A DNA stretch of 64,000 nt, taken from contig DATJQP010000050.1 in NCBI GenBank assembly GCA_035505655.1, forward strand, positions 4,459 to 68,458, written 5' to 3'. The notes beneath the pieces were generated by a model, which saw nothing but the letters and a program-made list of their open reading frames with translations, did not search any database and was not told the DNA's origin. Positions 48,727 to 55,658 of this stretch are shown piece after piece (the stretch's first letter is position 1; the number at the start of each line of letters is the position of its first letter). The position numbers and the translations under genes were made by a program. The stretch comes from JAGVPT01 sp035505655. Its GTDB lineage: Bacteria > Bacteroidota > Ignavibacteria > UBA10030 > UBA8401.

Positions 48727-49152
48727 TTATCCTTCTACGGTGATTCCGAGACTCTTGGCGGTTCCCTCGACCATGCTCATCGCAGCGTCGAGGCTTGCGG
48801 CATTGAGGTCCGGCATCTTCATCTCCGCGATCTCCTTCACCTGCGCCTTCGTCACTTTGCCGACCTTCACCCGGTTCGGCTCGCCGGATCCCTTCTCGAC
48901 TTTCGCCGCCTTGATGAGAAGAACGGCGGCCGGGGGCGTCTTGGTGATGAAGGTGAACGATTTGTCGGAGTAGACGGTGATGATGACGGGAATGATGAGG
49001 CCCATCTTATCCTGGGTTTTTGCGTTGAATTGCTTGCAAAACTCCATGATATTGACCCCTTTTTGACCGAGGGCCGGTCCGACGGGAGGGGCCGGGTTTG
49101 CCTGCCCGGCGGGAATTTGCAGTTTCACGAACCCAACAACTTTCTTTGCCAT
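48727..49152 (-). CDS. rplK: 50S ribosomal protein L11
   Basis: A 141-residue protein of the GTPase-associated centre. VKLQIPAGQANPAPPVGPAL with GQKGVNIMEFCKQFN is the Pro-rich N-terminal switch targeted by thiostrepton, and the C-terminal domain binds 23S rRNA. It lies 32 bases after nusG. Confidence 0.98.
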   Translation of the reverse strand: MAKKVVGFVKLQIPAGQANPAPPVGPALGQKGVNIMEFCKQFNAKTQDKMGLIIPVIITVYSDKSFTFITKTPPAAVLLIKAAKVEKGSGEPNRVKVGKVTKAQVKEIAEMKMPDLNAASLDAAMSMVEGTAKSLGITVEG

Positions 49153-49184
49153 ACGGGATGCTCTTTCGAAAATAGATTCAGACG

Positions 49185-49733
49185 TTATTTTTCAATTTCG
49201 ACCTGGCTGAAGTCGAGCTCGACCGGAGTCTTCCGGCCGAAAATGCTTACCATGACCTTCAGCTTCATTTTCTCTTCGTTCACTTCCTGGACGAACCCGG
49301 AGAAATTGTTGAACGGGCCGCTGATGACCTTCACCGGCTCGCCGATGTGGAACGGAACTTCGATCTGTTCGACATCCCCCTTCTGCTCGATCTTTCCGAT
49401 GAGGCGGCGGACCTCGTCGGGCTGGAGCGGCACCGGCTTCTCTTTCGAGCCGACGAAGCTCATCACCGACGGGGTGTTGAGGATGATGTATTTCGTCTTC
49501 TCGTCGAGCAACGCTTCGACGAGAATATACCCGGGGAAGAAGTTCTTCGTCTTGCTCTTCTTCTTCCCATCCTTCACCTCGAACACCTTCTCGGAGGGGA
49601 CAAGGACCTTGGCGATCTTCTCCTGCAACCCGGCGCGGTTCACCTCGCTCTCGAGGTACGCCTTCACCTTGTTTTCATGCCCCGAGTACGTCCGCACGAC
49701 GTACCATTTTCTGTCTGTCGCTGCTTCGACCAT
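49185..49733 (-). CDS. nusG: Transcription termination/antitermination protein NusG
   Basis: A 182-residue factor that binds the RNA polymerase clamp and links to Rho or S10. The NGN domain opens KWYVVRTYSGHENKVKAYLE and includes FFPGYILVEA. The KOW domain is FHIGEPVKVISGPFNNFSGF. It lies only 4 bases from secE. Confidence 0.98.
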   Translation of the reverse strand: MVEAATDRKWYVVRTYSGHENKVKAYLESEVNRAGLQEKIAKVLVPSEKVFEVKDGKKKSKTKNFFPGYILVEALLDEKTKYIILNTPSVMSFVGSKEKPVPLQPDEVRRLIGKIEQKGDVEQIEVPFHIGEPVKVISGPFNNFSGFVQEVNEEKMKLKVMVSIFGRKTPVELDFSQVEIEK

Positions 49734-49737
49734 GAGG

Positions 49738-49920
49738 TTAGAATATTCCTTTGAGCGCCTGGCTCACGATGGTATCGACAAGATAGACGAACGCGGCGAT
49801 GATGAGGCAGACGACGAGAACGAGGATCGTCGAATCCTGAAGCTCGTTCCTGGTCGGCCAGGTCACCTTGCTCATCTCCTTGTACACATCAGTGAAAAAA
49901 CCGATTATTTTCTCTTTCAT
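49738..49920 (-). CDS. secE: Protein translocase subunit SecE
   Basis: A 60-residue single-span membrane protein that clamps SecY. The amphipathic helix FFTDVYKEMSKVTWPTRNEL precedes the membrane segment STILVLVVCLIIAAFVYLVD. Short SecE of this form is usual outside enterobacteria. Confidence 0.97.
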   Translation of the reverse strand: MKEKIIGFFTDVYKEMSKVTWPTRNELQDSTILVLVVCLIIAAFVYLVDTIVSQALKGIF

Positions 49921-49968
49921 CAGGGAAGTCCGCGAAGTGAAATTATTGGTACGTCACCGCAACCTTTG

Positions 49969-50041
49969 CACGTGTGGAGGGACTCGAACCCCCAACCAAC
50001 GGTTTTGGAGACCGCTACTCTACCAATTGAGCTACACACGT
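49969..50041 (-). tRNA. tRNA-Trp (anticodon CCA)
   Basis: A 73-base cloverleaf: acceptor ACGTGTG/CACACGT, anticodon loop CTCCAAA (CCA), T-arm with GGTTCGAGTCC-like core, discriminator G. 3' CCA is not encoded. It lies between rpmG (20 bases) and secE (48 bases), a conserved place for tRNA-Trp in many bacteria. Confidence 0.96.
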
Positions 50042-50061
50042 AGGGACGACTCTCGCCGTTG

Positions 50062-50211
50062 CTATTTTGTCTCTTTGTGCTGAGTATGCTTCGCGCAGAA
50101 ACGACAGTACTTTTTGTACTCGACTCTGCCCGTCTGCTTTTTCTTGTTCTTCGTCGTGGAATAATTCCGGTTCTTGCAGACCGTGCACTCCAGCGTGATG
50201 ATGTCTCTCAC
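50062..50211 (-). CDS. rpmG: 50S ribosomal protein L33, zinc-binding form
   Basis: A 49-residue protein starting from GTG (50211), with GGAG 6-7 bases upstream. It reads RDIITLECTVCKNRNYSTTK and ends CRFCAKHTQHKETK; Cys9, Cys12, Cys36 and Cys39 are the zinc ligands. It sits between tRNA-Thr and tRNA-Trp, taking the place that tufB has in the enterobacterial thrU-tyrU-glyT-thrT-tufB unit. Confidence 0.96.
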   Translation of the reverse strand: MRDIITLECTVCKNRNYSTTKNKKKQTGRVEYKKYCRFCAKHTQHKETK

Positions 50212-50244
50212 AGTAAGCTCCGTTACGTTGACTTTTCAAATCGA

Positions 50245-50335
50245 GCGATCTGCCGTACGGCAGATGATCTCTTCCTACTTTGCTCTGAGCTTGCGATCTG
50301 CCGTACGGCAGATGATCTCTTCCTACTTTGCTCTG

Positions 50336-50340
<5 letters not shown>
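50245..50340. repeat. 48-bp tandem repeat with perfect palindrome, overlapping tRNA-Thr 3' end
   Basis: Two exact copies of a 48-base unit, 50245-50292 and 50293-50340. Each contains the perfect palindrome ATCTGCCGTACGGCAGAT. The unit end nearest the tRNA (GAGCTTGCGA) is the last bases of tRNA-Thr (50336-50408) plus flank, so one copy duplicates the tRNA 3' terminus. Confidence 0.95.
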
Positions 50341-50408
<68 letters not shown>

Positions 50409-50472
50409 TTTGTTACGACACCATTACCTTCCCGCCATCGGCGGGATGCTCTACCAGCTGAGCTACGCAAGC
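50409..50472 (-). repeat. Palindrome plus 26-bp duplicate of the tRNA-Thr 5' end
   Basis: Bases 50447-50472 exactly repeat 50383-50408, the first 26 bases of tRNA-Thr (acceptor 5' strand through D-stem). The 38 bases between the copies include CCCGCC-ATC-GGCGGG (50431-50445). The fragment is a tRNA remnant and cannot fold into a tRNA. Confidence 0.9.
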
Positions 50473-50486
50473 GAGTACGTTCTACT

Positions 50487-50597
50487 CTCTTGAGCGGGAG
50501 ACGGGACTCGAACTCCCAAAATTTCTGAACTTCGTGAGCGCAGCGAAACGAAGTTCTTGAAATTTTGAGGATCCCGCCGAACGGCGGGACCTCATGC
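50487..50597 (-). repeat. Insertion bounded by a 27-bp duplicate of the tRNA-Gly 3' end, with two hairpins
   Basis: Bases 50487-50513 exactly repeat 50598-50624, the last 21 bases of tRNA-Gly plus 6 of flank. Between them lie an 18-bp-arm inverted repeat (50517-50534 with 50549-50567, loop GCGCAGCG-like) and the palindrome TCCCGCCGAACGGCGGGA (50572-50589). The arrangement, full tRNA then insert then 3' fragment, resembles an integrated element at a tRNA 3' end but has no integrase. Confidence 0.9.
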
Positions 50598-50603
50598 CTC
50601 TTG

Positions 50604-50676
50604 AGCGGGAGACGGGACTCGAACCCGCGACCAACAGCTTGGAAGGCTGTGACTCTACCAACTGAGTTACTCCCGC
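50604..50676 (-). tRNA. tRNA-Gly (anticodon TCC)
   Basis: A 73-base cloverleaf: acceptor GCGGGAG/CTCCCGC, anticodon stem-loop ACAGC-CTTCCAA-GCTGT (TCC), T-arm with GGTTCGAGTCC, discriminator T, CCA not encoded. It is the equivalent of glyT. Its 3' part is repeated 111 bases downstream. Confidence 0.96.
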
Positions 50677-50722
50677 GGATCTTTCACCCGCCGCGACTCT
50701 CACCACGTCCTTCGAAGGATGG

Positions 50723-50805
50723 TGGGTAGGGAAGGATTCGAACCTCCGAAGGCGTGAGCCGTCAGATTTACAGTCTGATGCGTTTAACCACTTCGCTACC
50801 TACCC
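50723..50805 (-). tRNA. tRNA-Tyr (anticodon GTA)
   Basis: An 83-base class II tRNA with a long variable arm. Acceptor GGGTAGG/CCTACCC, anticodon stem-loop TCAGA-CTGTAAA-TCTGA (GTA), discriminator A. Unlike its neighbours it is followed by encoded CCA (50720-50722). It is the equivalent of tyrU. Confidence 0.96.
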
Positions 50806-50819
50806 ATACAGACACACCG

Positions 50820-50892
50820 AGCTGGCGATGGGATTCGAACCCGCGACCTGCTGATTACAAATCAGCTGCTCTACCAACTGAGCTACGCCAGC
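50820..50892 (-). tRNA. tRNA-Thr (anticodon TGT)
   Basis: A 73-base cloverleaf: acceptor GCTGGCG/CGCCAGC, anticodon stem-loop GCTGA-TTTGTAA-TCAGC (TGT), discriminator T, CCA not encoded. It is the first gene of the array, equivalent to thrU, and is about 120 bases from a candidate promoter. Confidence 0.96.
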
Positions 50893-51170
50893 AGAATTGC
50901 GCTAGAATCTTTGTTGGACTAAGCGGGAAAAGATGAGACTGTGGTGAAGACCGTCCAGTGAATGCCCAGTACGAAAGAAACGTCAGTGCCCTTGCCGCGC
51001 CCGTAGAGTTATTAAGATAAGACTTTTTGCAAAAAAGTCAACAATCAATCCTATTTTTGACCCCTTTTTCCTCCCACCCTCCCTGGCAACGGATCACCGC
51101 CTCGGCCCGGGAGGACCCGCCCCTCTTCCCCACGGGGAGTCCCCGGGAGGCCAATATCCAAAAAAAGTGC
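50893..51170. other. Divergent intergenic region between the tRNA array and the cold-shock gene
   Basis: No gene. It holds the promoter at 51014-51041 and, from 51060 to 51165, a G+C-rich stretch with short self-complementary blocks (CCCACGGGGAG, CCCCGGGAGG). An open minus-strand frame at 51038-51328 has no family resemblance and crosses a promoter and hairpins, so it is not called. Confidence 0.5.
51014..51041 (-). promoter_or_regulatory. Putative promoter of the tRNA-secE-nusG-rplKAJL-rpoBC transcript
   Basis: Minus-strand TTGACT (51036-51041), 16 bases, TATCTT (51014-51019). The start would be near 51007, next to a G+C-rich ACGGGCGCGG stretch. It is the only clear candidate upstream of the tRNA array. 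Confidence 0.5.
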
Positions 51171-51199
51171 TTGCGTCTAACCTTCAAATAATATATCTT
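51171..51199 (+). promoter_or_regulatory. Putative promoter of the cold-shock gene or its leader RNA
   Basis: TTGCGT (51171-51176), 17 bases, TATCTT (51194-51199). Transcription would start near 51206, giving a leader of about 277 bases before the csp start codon. A second candidate, TTGCGA-N17-TTATAA, ends near 51396. Confidence 0.5.
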
Positions 51200-51205
51200 T
51201 TCAGC

Positions 51206-51453
51206 GCAAACAACAGTACAACGTTTTTTGCGCGCTTGTAATGCCCTCCGGGTTACCCCCGGAGCCTTGTTTTGCCCGCCAGGTCTTTCAAAAGAACCTC
51301 CCCGGTCTTCGACTAGATCGGCAAACAAAACAAATCGCAGTTGTGGCAGAGGCAGTGGAGATGAGAACTTGCGAAAGCTGCGATTTTTGCGTTATAAAGA
51401 GGCAACAAACGGGGTTGTACGCTTGTTCGAACTAGTTTCGGACAGGTTTTTTT
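51206..51453 (+). ncRNA. Structured leader of csp, possibly a separate small RNA
   Basis: The stretch has several hairpins: CTCCGGG/CCCCGGAG (51246-51264), a perfect AAATCGCAG/CTGCGATTT pair (51332-51340 with 51378-51386), and GTTCGAA/TTCGGAC (51425-51443) followed by T7 at 51447-51453, which looks like an intrinsic terminator. GCGCAAA near 51205 can pair with TTTGCGT near 51386-51392, possibly closing a domain of about 190 bases. It could be a cold-responsive leader with an attenuator, or an independent RNA of 6S size. No known RNA family is claimed. Confidence 0.35.
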
Positions 51454-51482
51454 GAAAAATCTTTACAGAAAGGAATTGTTCC

Positions 51483-51683
51483 ATGGAGAAAGGAACAGTG
51501 AAGTGGTTTAATAGTGCAAAAGGCTTCGGTTTCATCCAGCGTGAATCGGGTGAAGATGTGTTCGTGCACTATAAGGCAATCCTTGGCGAGGGTTACAAGA
51601 CATTGAACGAAGGCGACAAGGTTCAGTTCGATGTTGAAAAAGGACCCAAGGGCTTGCAAGCCGCTAACGTCTCCAAAGTCTAA
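51483..51683 (+). CDS. Cold-shock protein (CspA family)
   Basis: A 66-residue single cold-shock domain. It opens MEKGTVKWFNSAKGFGFIQ, with RNP1 KGFGFIQ (13-19) and RNP2 VFVHY (26-30), and binds single-stranded RNA or DNA as an RNA chaperone. AAAGGA lies about 9 bases before the ATG. The long leader, with its own hairpins, fits the post-transcriptional control common in this family. A strong terminator follows. Confidence 0.97.
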   Translation: MEKGTVKWFNSAKGFGFIQRESGEDVFVHYKAILGEGYKTLNEGDKVQFDVEKGPKGLQAANVSKV

Positions 51684-51706
51684 GACTTGCTACCATTAGA
51701 AGTGCG

Positions 51707-51735
51707 AAAACCCCGTTCGAAAGGACGGGGTTTTT
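51707..51735 (+). terminator. Rho-independent terminator of csp
   Basis: AAAACCCCGT (51707-51716) pairs with ACGGGGTTTT (51725-51734) and runs into T5, 24 bases after the csp stop. It is the only fully canonical intrinsic terminator after a protein-coding gene seen in the window. Confidence 0.9.
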
Positions 51736-51858
51736 CGTTTCTCCCCCCCTTTCGGCATTCCGATTTACTCTTGCCGCTATCCTGACCAAAGAGCTCCTTT
51801 TTGACCGCCCCCGGATCTCGAACACGGCTGCCGATCTTCCCTTCCCCCCTCCTGCTTC

Positions 51859-51887
51859 TTGAAATTCGCTCTGAATAATTCTACCTT
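51859..51887 (+). promoter_or_regulatory. Putative promoter of the adenosine-kinase/hut cluster
   Basis: TTGAAA (51859-51864), 17 bases, TACCTT (51882-51887), starting about 27 bases before the ATG at 51921. The -10 is weak, so this is tentative. Confidence 0.35.
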
Positions 51888-51920
51888 GGAAAAAGCTTCG
51901 TCAAACCCTCAGAGGCAGGC

Positions 51921-52403
51921 ATGGAATTTACCAGCGTACGAATTGAAAAGCCCGAAGCGACAAACTTCATCCTTGGCCAGTCACATTTCATCAAGACGGT
52001 CGAGGATATCCACGAGGCCATAGTCCAGACGAATTCGCAGATGAAGTTCGGGGTCGGATTCTGCGAATCATCGGGACCAGCCCTCGTCCGATGGTCCGGA
52101 AACGACCAGGCACTCATCGAGCTCGCAAAGAAGAACGCCGTCAACCTCTCCTGCGGCCATTGCTTCATTCTCTTTATGGAGCACGGATTCCCCGTCAACA
52201 TCCTCAACGTCATCAAGAACATCCCGGAGGTGTGTCATATTTTCTGCGCAACGGCGAACCCCGTGGAGGTCATTGTGGCGGAATCCGGGTTGGGAAGAGG
52301 AATCATGGGGGTTATCGACGGCGTGAAATCCAAGGGGATCGAGTCGGAGCAGGACATCAAGATCCGGAAGGATTTCCTCAGGAAGATCGGCTACAAGCTT
52401 TAA
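51921..52403 (+). CDS. Adenosine-specific kinase family protein
   Basis: A 160-residue protein matching the small adenosine-specific kinase family (PF04008) known mainly from archaea and some bacteria. It opens MEFTSVRIEKPEATNFILGQ, contains KFGVGFCESSGPALVRWSGN and CHIFCATANPVEVIVAESGL, and ends with a GIMGVIDGVKSKGIE segment. The biochemical role in bacteria is not well settled. It is unrelated to ribokinase-type adenosine kinases. It lies 37 bases upstream of hutU on the same strand, so it may be read with the histidine-degradation genes, although no metabolic link is obvious. Confidence 0.88.
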   Translation: MEFTSVRIEKPEATNFILGQSHFIKTVEDIHEAIVQTNSQMKFGVGFCESSGPALVRWSGNDQALIELAKKNAVNLSCGHCFILFMEHGFPVNILNVIKNIPEVCHIFCATANPVEVIVAESGLGRGIMGVIDGVKSKGIESEQDIKIRKDFLRKIGYKL

Positions 52404-52440
52404 GACTTCCTCACCTTCTTCCCCAAAACGAGGAGTGCCC

Positions 52441-54120
52441 ATGGCCGGAACTCTCCCCCAGCGGATTGTCACTGCGCCCCGCGGTACCGGGTTGAGCTGC
52501 AAAGGGTGGCAACAGGAAGCCGCCCTCCGCATGTTGATGAACAACCTTGATCCGGAGGTCGCCGAGAAACCGCAGGACCTTATCGTCTACGGCGGCACCG
52601 GAAAAGCCGCCCGGGATTGGCGATGCTTCGACGCCATCGTCGATTCCCTTCGCGCGCTCGGGAACGACGAAACACTCCTCATCCAGTCCGGCAAGCCGGT
52701 CGGGGTTTTCCGCACCCACGCCGACGCCCCTCGCGTCCTCATCTCCAACGCAATGCTCGTTCCCCGGTGGGCCACCTGGGACGAATTCCGGCGACTCGAA
52801 GGACTTGGCCTGACGATGTACGGGCAGATGACTGCCGGAAGCTGGATCTACATCGGAACCCAGGGAATCCTTCAGGGAACGTTCGAGACTTTCGCCGCCT
52901 GCGCGGCGCGGGACTTCGGCGGTTCGCTCGCGGGAAAGTTTGTTCTCACCGCCGGACTCGGCGGCATGGGGGGCGCTCAACCTCTCGCCGCGACGATGAA
53001 CGGCGCGGCATGTCTCGTCGTTGAGGTCGATCGATCCCGGATTGAAAAGCGGCTGCGCACCCGGTACCTCGATACGATGAGTGAAGATCTTGATGAGGCA
53101 CTCAACCTCGTCAGGGATGCGGTGTCGAAGAAGAAACCACTCTCCGTCGGTCTTCTTGGAAACGCGGCCGAGATCATCCCCGCCATCGCCGCCGGAAAAT
53201 TCCTGCCCGACATCGTCACCGACCAGACCTCGGCGCACGATACGCTCAACGGGTACGTCCCCGCCGGAATGCCTTATTCGAAAGCCCTCGATCTCCGGAA
53301 AAAGAATCCAAAGAAATACGTCTCACTCGCCCGCGACTCGATCGCACTCCACGTCCGCGGCCTGCTGAAGTTGAGGCGGCGAGGGGCCGTTGTTTTCGAC
53401 TACGGCAACAACATCCGTGGAGAGGCCCTCGCAAACGGAGTCAGGAACGCTTTCGATATCCCCGGCTTCGTCCCCGAGTTCATCCGTCCTCTCTTCTGCG
53501 ACGGGAAGGGGCCCTTCCGGTGGGCTGCGCTCTCCGGCGATCCGGGGGACATCTATCGGACGGACCGTGCCGTGATCGAATCGTTCCCCGAGAACGCGTC
53601 GCTCCGCAGGTGGATCGAAAAAGCCCGGAAGCAGGTGGCATTCCAGGGACTTCCGGCGCGGATATGCTGGTTAGGGTACGGAGAGCGTGCAAAGATGGGA
53701 AAAATTTTTAACGACCTCGTCGCAAAAGGAGAATTGAAGGCGCCGATCGTCATCGGGAGAGACCACCTCGATTGCGGCTCCGTCGCCTCGCCGAACCGTG
53801 AGACAGAGAAGATGAAGGATGGAAGCGATGCGATCGCCGATTGGCCGATCCTCAATGCCCTTCTCAACGCAGTCGGGGGGGCGAGCTGGGTGAGCGTTCA
53901 TCACGGCGGCGGTGTCGGGATCGGAAATTCGATCCACGCCGGCATGGTCGTCGTTGCCGACGGGACGGAGGGGGCCGCGAGAAGATTGGAGCGAGTGCTG
54001 ACGTATGATCCCGGGATGGGAATCATCCGCCATGCCGACGCCGGTTATGAACGGGCCCTGCAAAACGCGAAGAAGTGGGGTGTGCGGGTCCCGATGAGCA
54101 ATTCTTCTCCGATGCAATGA
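52441..54120 (+). CDS. hutU: Urocanate hydratase
   Basis: Converts urocanate to imidazolonepropionate, the second step of histidine breakdown, with tightly bound NAD+ as electrophile. The 559-residue length is normal. LIVYGGTGKAARDW, GLGGMGGAQPLAATMNGAAC (NAD pocket), VFDYGNNIRGEA and the catalytic-Cys region DHLDCGSVASPNRET are intact. ATG at 52441 is preferred over the GTG two codons before because AGGAG lies 5 bases upstream. Its stop overlaps the next small gene in ATGA. Histidine ammonia-lyase, the preceding enzyme, is not in the window. Confidence 0.98.
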   Translation: MAGTLPQRIVTAPRGTGLSCKGWQQEAALRMLMNNLDPEVAEKPQDLIVYGGTGKAARDWRCFDAIVDSLRALGNDETLLIQSGKPVGVFRTHADAPRVLISNAMLVPRWATWDEFRRLEGLGLTMYGQMTAGSWIYIGTQGILQGTFETFAACAARDFGGSLAGKFVLTAGLGGMGGAQPLAATMNGAACLVVEVDRSRIEKRLRTRYLDTMSEDLDEALNLVRDAVSKKKPLSVGLLGNAAEIIPAIAAGKFLPDIVTDQTSAHDTLNGYVPAGMPYSKALDLRKKNPKKYVSLARDSIALHVRGLLKLRRRGAVVFDYGNNIRGEALANGVRNAFDIPGFVPEFIRPLFCDGKGPFRWAALSGDPGDIYRTDRAVIESFPENASLRRWIEKARKQVAFQGLPARICWLGYGERAKMGKIFNDLVAKGELKAPIVIGRDHLDCGSVASPNRETEKMKDGSDAIADWPILNALLNAVGGASWVSVHHGGGVGIGNSIHAGMVVVADGTEGAARRLERVLTYDPGMGIIRHADAGYERALQNAKKWGVRVPMSNSSPMQ

Positions 54121-54317
54121 AGATCGGCCTCTGCCAGGAATGCTCTTTCCACAGCCTCACGTCCAGCAAGAGCGGGAGCGAGTTCCATCTCTGCAGGCTG
54201 AGCCGGATCGATCCGACGTTTCCGAAGTACCCCCGGTTGCCGGTTCTCCGTTGCACGGGGTTTAAGAAGACGGAGAGCAAAGGGCGGAGTGCCGTAAGCG
54301 CGCACGACAAGGATTGA
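54117..54317 (+). CDS. Small four-cysteine protein in the hut operon
   Basis: A 66-residue protein whose ATG overlaps the hutU stop (ATGA), implying coupled translation. It reads MKIGLCQECSFHSLTSSKSG, then SEFHLCRLSRIDPTFPKYPR and LPVLRCTGF. Cys6, Cys9, Cys26 and Cys46 form a likely zinc or metal site. The DPTFPKYPRLPVLRCTGF block resembles a small, widespread uncharacterised family. A role as a metal-binding accessory factor is possible, but nothing in the sequence proves it. Confidence 0.75.
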   Translation: MKIGLCQECSFHSLTSSKSGSEFHLCRLSRIDPTFPKYPRLPVLRCTGFKKTESKGRSAVSAHDKD

Positions 54318-54395
54318 AAAGCGAGGTCGGCGTCGGGACACATCCCTGCTTCGTGAAACATTCTGGCCAAGCGACTCCTCTCCTCGTCCAGTTGA

Positions 54396-55658
54396 TTGTT
54401 CAATTTGCAGCAGGAACTTCTGAACCTTTTTATCAAGAATATCGGACAGCTCGTCACCGTCTCGGCTCAGGGAAAAGGATACAAGGCCGGGAGGGAGATG
54501 CGTGAGCTCGGGGTGATCGAGAATGCCTCGGTCGAAATCGAGGGGGGCATCATCAAACGGATCGGCCTGGAGGGGGAGATTGCTCCGGCCCCCGACGTCG
54601 ACGTCCTCGACACGGACGGGCGCGTTGCGATGCCGGGTTTCGTCGATTCCCACACCCACGCGGTCTTTGCAGGAAGCCGGGAAAACGAATTTGCGATGAG
54701 GGCGGAGGGAAAGTCGTACGCGGAGATCGCCGCCACCGGGGGCGGGATCCTTTCCACGATGAACGCCACCCGTGCCGCTTCGAAGAAGGAGCTCCTTCGC
54801 TCGGCGGAACGCCGCCTGAACGAAATGATGAAGCAGGGGACAACGACGGTCGAGGTCAAGAGCGGCTACGGGCTGAGCGTCGACGGCGAGATGAAGATCC
54901 TCGACGTCCTCCACGATCTTCGGCGCGATCACTTCATGACGGTCGTGCCGACGTTTCTCGGCGCCCATGCCTTCCCTCCGGAATTTGCCGGGGACAGAAA
55001 CGGGTACGTCGAGCTCATCCTCAACCGGATGCTGCCGTATATCGGGGAAAGACAGTTGGCGATGTTCTGCGACGTGTTCTGCGACGAAGGATATTTCGAC
55101 CTCCACCAGGCGGAACAGATCCTTCTCGAAGCGAAGAGGTACGGGCTGATGCCGAAGCTTCACGCCGATCAGTTCGCGTCGATCGGCGGCACGGAGCTGG
55201 GGATCCAGCTCAACGCCGTGTCAGTCGATCATCTGGAACATCTGAGCGAGAAGGGCCTCGGAGCGCTGAAAAAGTCCGCGACGATTGCGACCGTTCTACC
55301 GGGATCGTCGTTCTTCCTCTCCGAGCCCTACGCGCCCGCACGAGAGATCATCGATGCGGGGATTCCGCTCGCCATCGCGACCGATTTTAACCCCGGCTCC
55401 TCGATGTCGTTCTCGATGGCGCTTATGCTCACGATCGCCTGCACGCAGATGCACGTGACTCCCGAGGAGGCGATCGCCGCCGCGACGCTTAACGGGGCGG
55501 CCGCGCTCGGTCTTTCGCACGAGGTGGGGAGCATCGAGGTCGGCAAGGAGGCCGACATTGTCGTATACGACGTCCCAAATTATCGCACGATTCCTTACCA
55601 CTACGGCTCGAATCATGTCTGGAAGATCGTCAAGAACGGAACGGTCCTCGAATTCTAG
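54396..55658 (+). CDS. hutI: Imidazolonepropionase
   Basis: Hydrolyses imidazolonepropionate to formiminoglutamate in an amidohydrolase fold. Metal and substrate residues are visible in DSHTHAVFAGSRENEF (His-x-His), KLHADQF, VDHLEH and IATDFNPGSS. At about 420 residues the length fits. The start is uncertain: TTG at 54396 gives the longest form, TTG at 54405 is next, and the protein core begins at LLNLFIKNIGQLVTV; the best AGGA motif lies inside this region. The 3' end overlaps the DUF429 gene by 44 bases. Confidence 0.95.
   Translation: MFNLQQELLNLFIKNIGQLVTVSAQGKGYKAGREMRELGVIENASVEIEGGIIKRIGLEGEIAPAPDVDVLDTDGRVAMPGFVDSHTHAVFAGSRENEFAMRAEGKSYAEIAATGGGILSTMNATRAASKKELLRSAERRLNEMMKQGTTTVEVKSGYGLSVDGEMKILDVLHDLRRDHFMTVVPTFLGAHAFPPEFAGDRNGYVELILNRMLPYIGERQLAMFCDVFCDEGYFDLHQAEQILLEAKRYGLMPKLHADQFASIGGTELGIQLNAVSVDHLEHLSEKGLGALKKSATIATVLPGSSFFLSEPYAPAREIIDAGIPLAIATDFNPGSSMSFSMALMLTIACTQMHVTPEEAIAAATLNGAAALGLSHEVGSIEVGKEADIVVYDVPNYRTIPYHYGSNHVWKIVKNGTVLEF

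Noticed and set aside
50447..50472. A fifth tRNA gene in the array
   Set aside because: Only the 5' 26 bases of tRNA-Thr are present; the anticodon and T arms are missing.
51038..51328. 96-codon minus-strand open frame between the tRNA array and csp
   Set aside because: It runs across the csp promoter and hairpins, and the sequence has no protein-like features.
51206..51453. 6S RNA
   Set aside because: The size and possible end-pairing fit, but I cannot show the conserved central bubble, so it is reported only as a structured leader or unassigned RNA.
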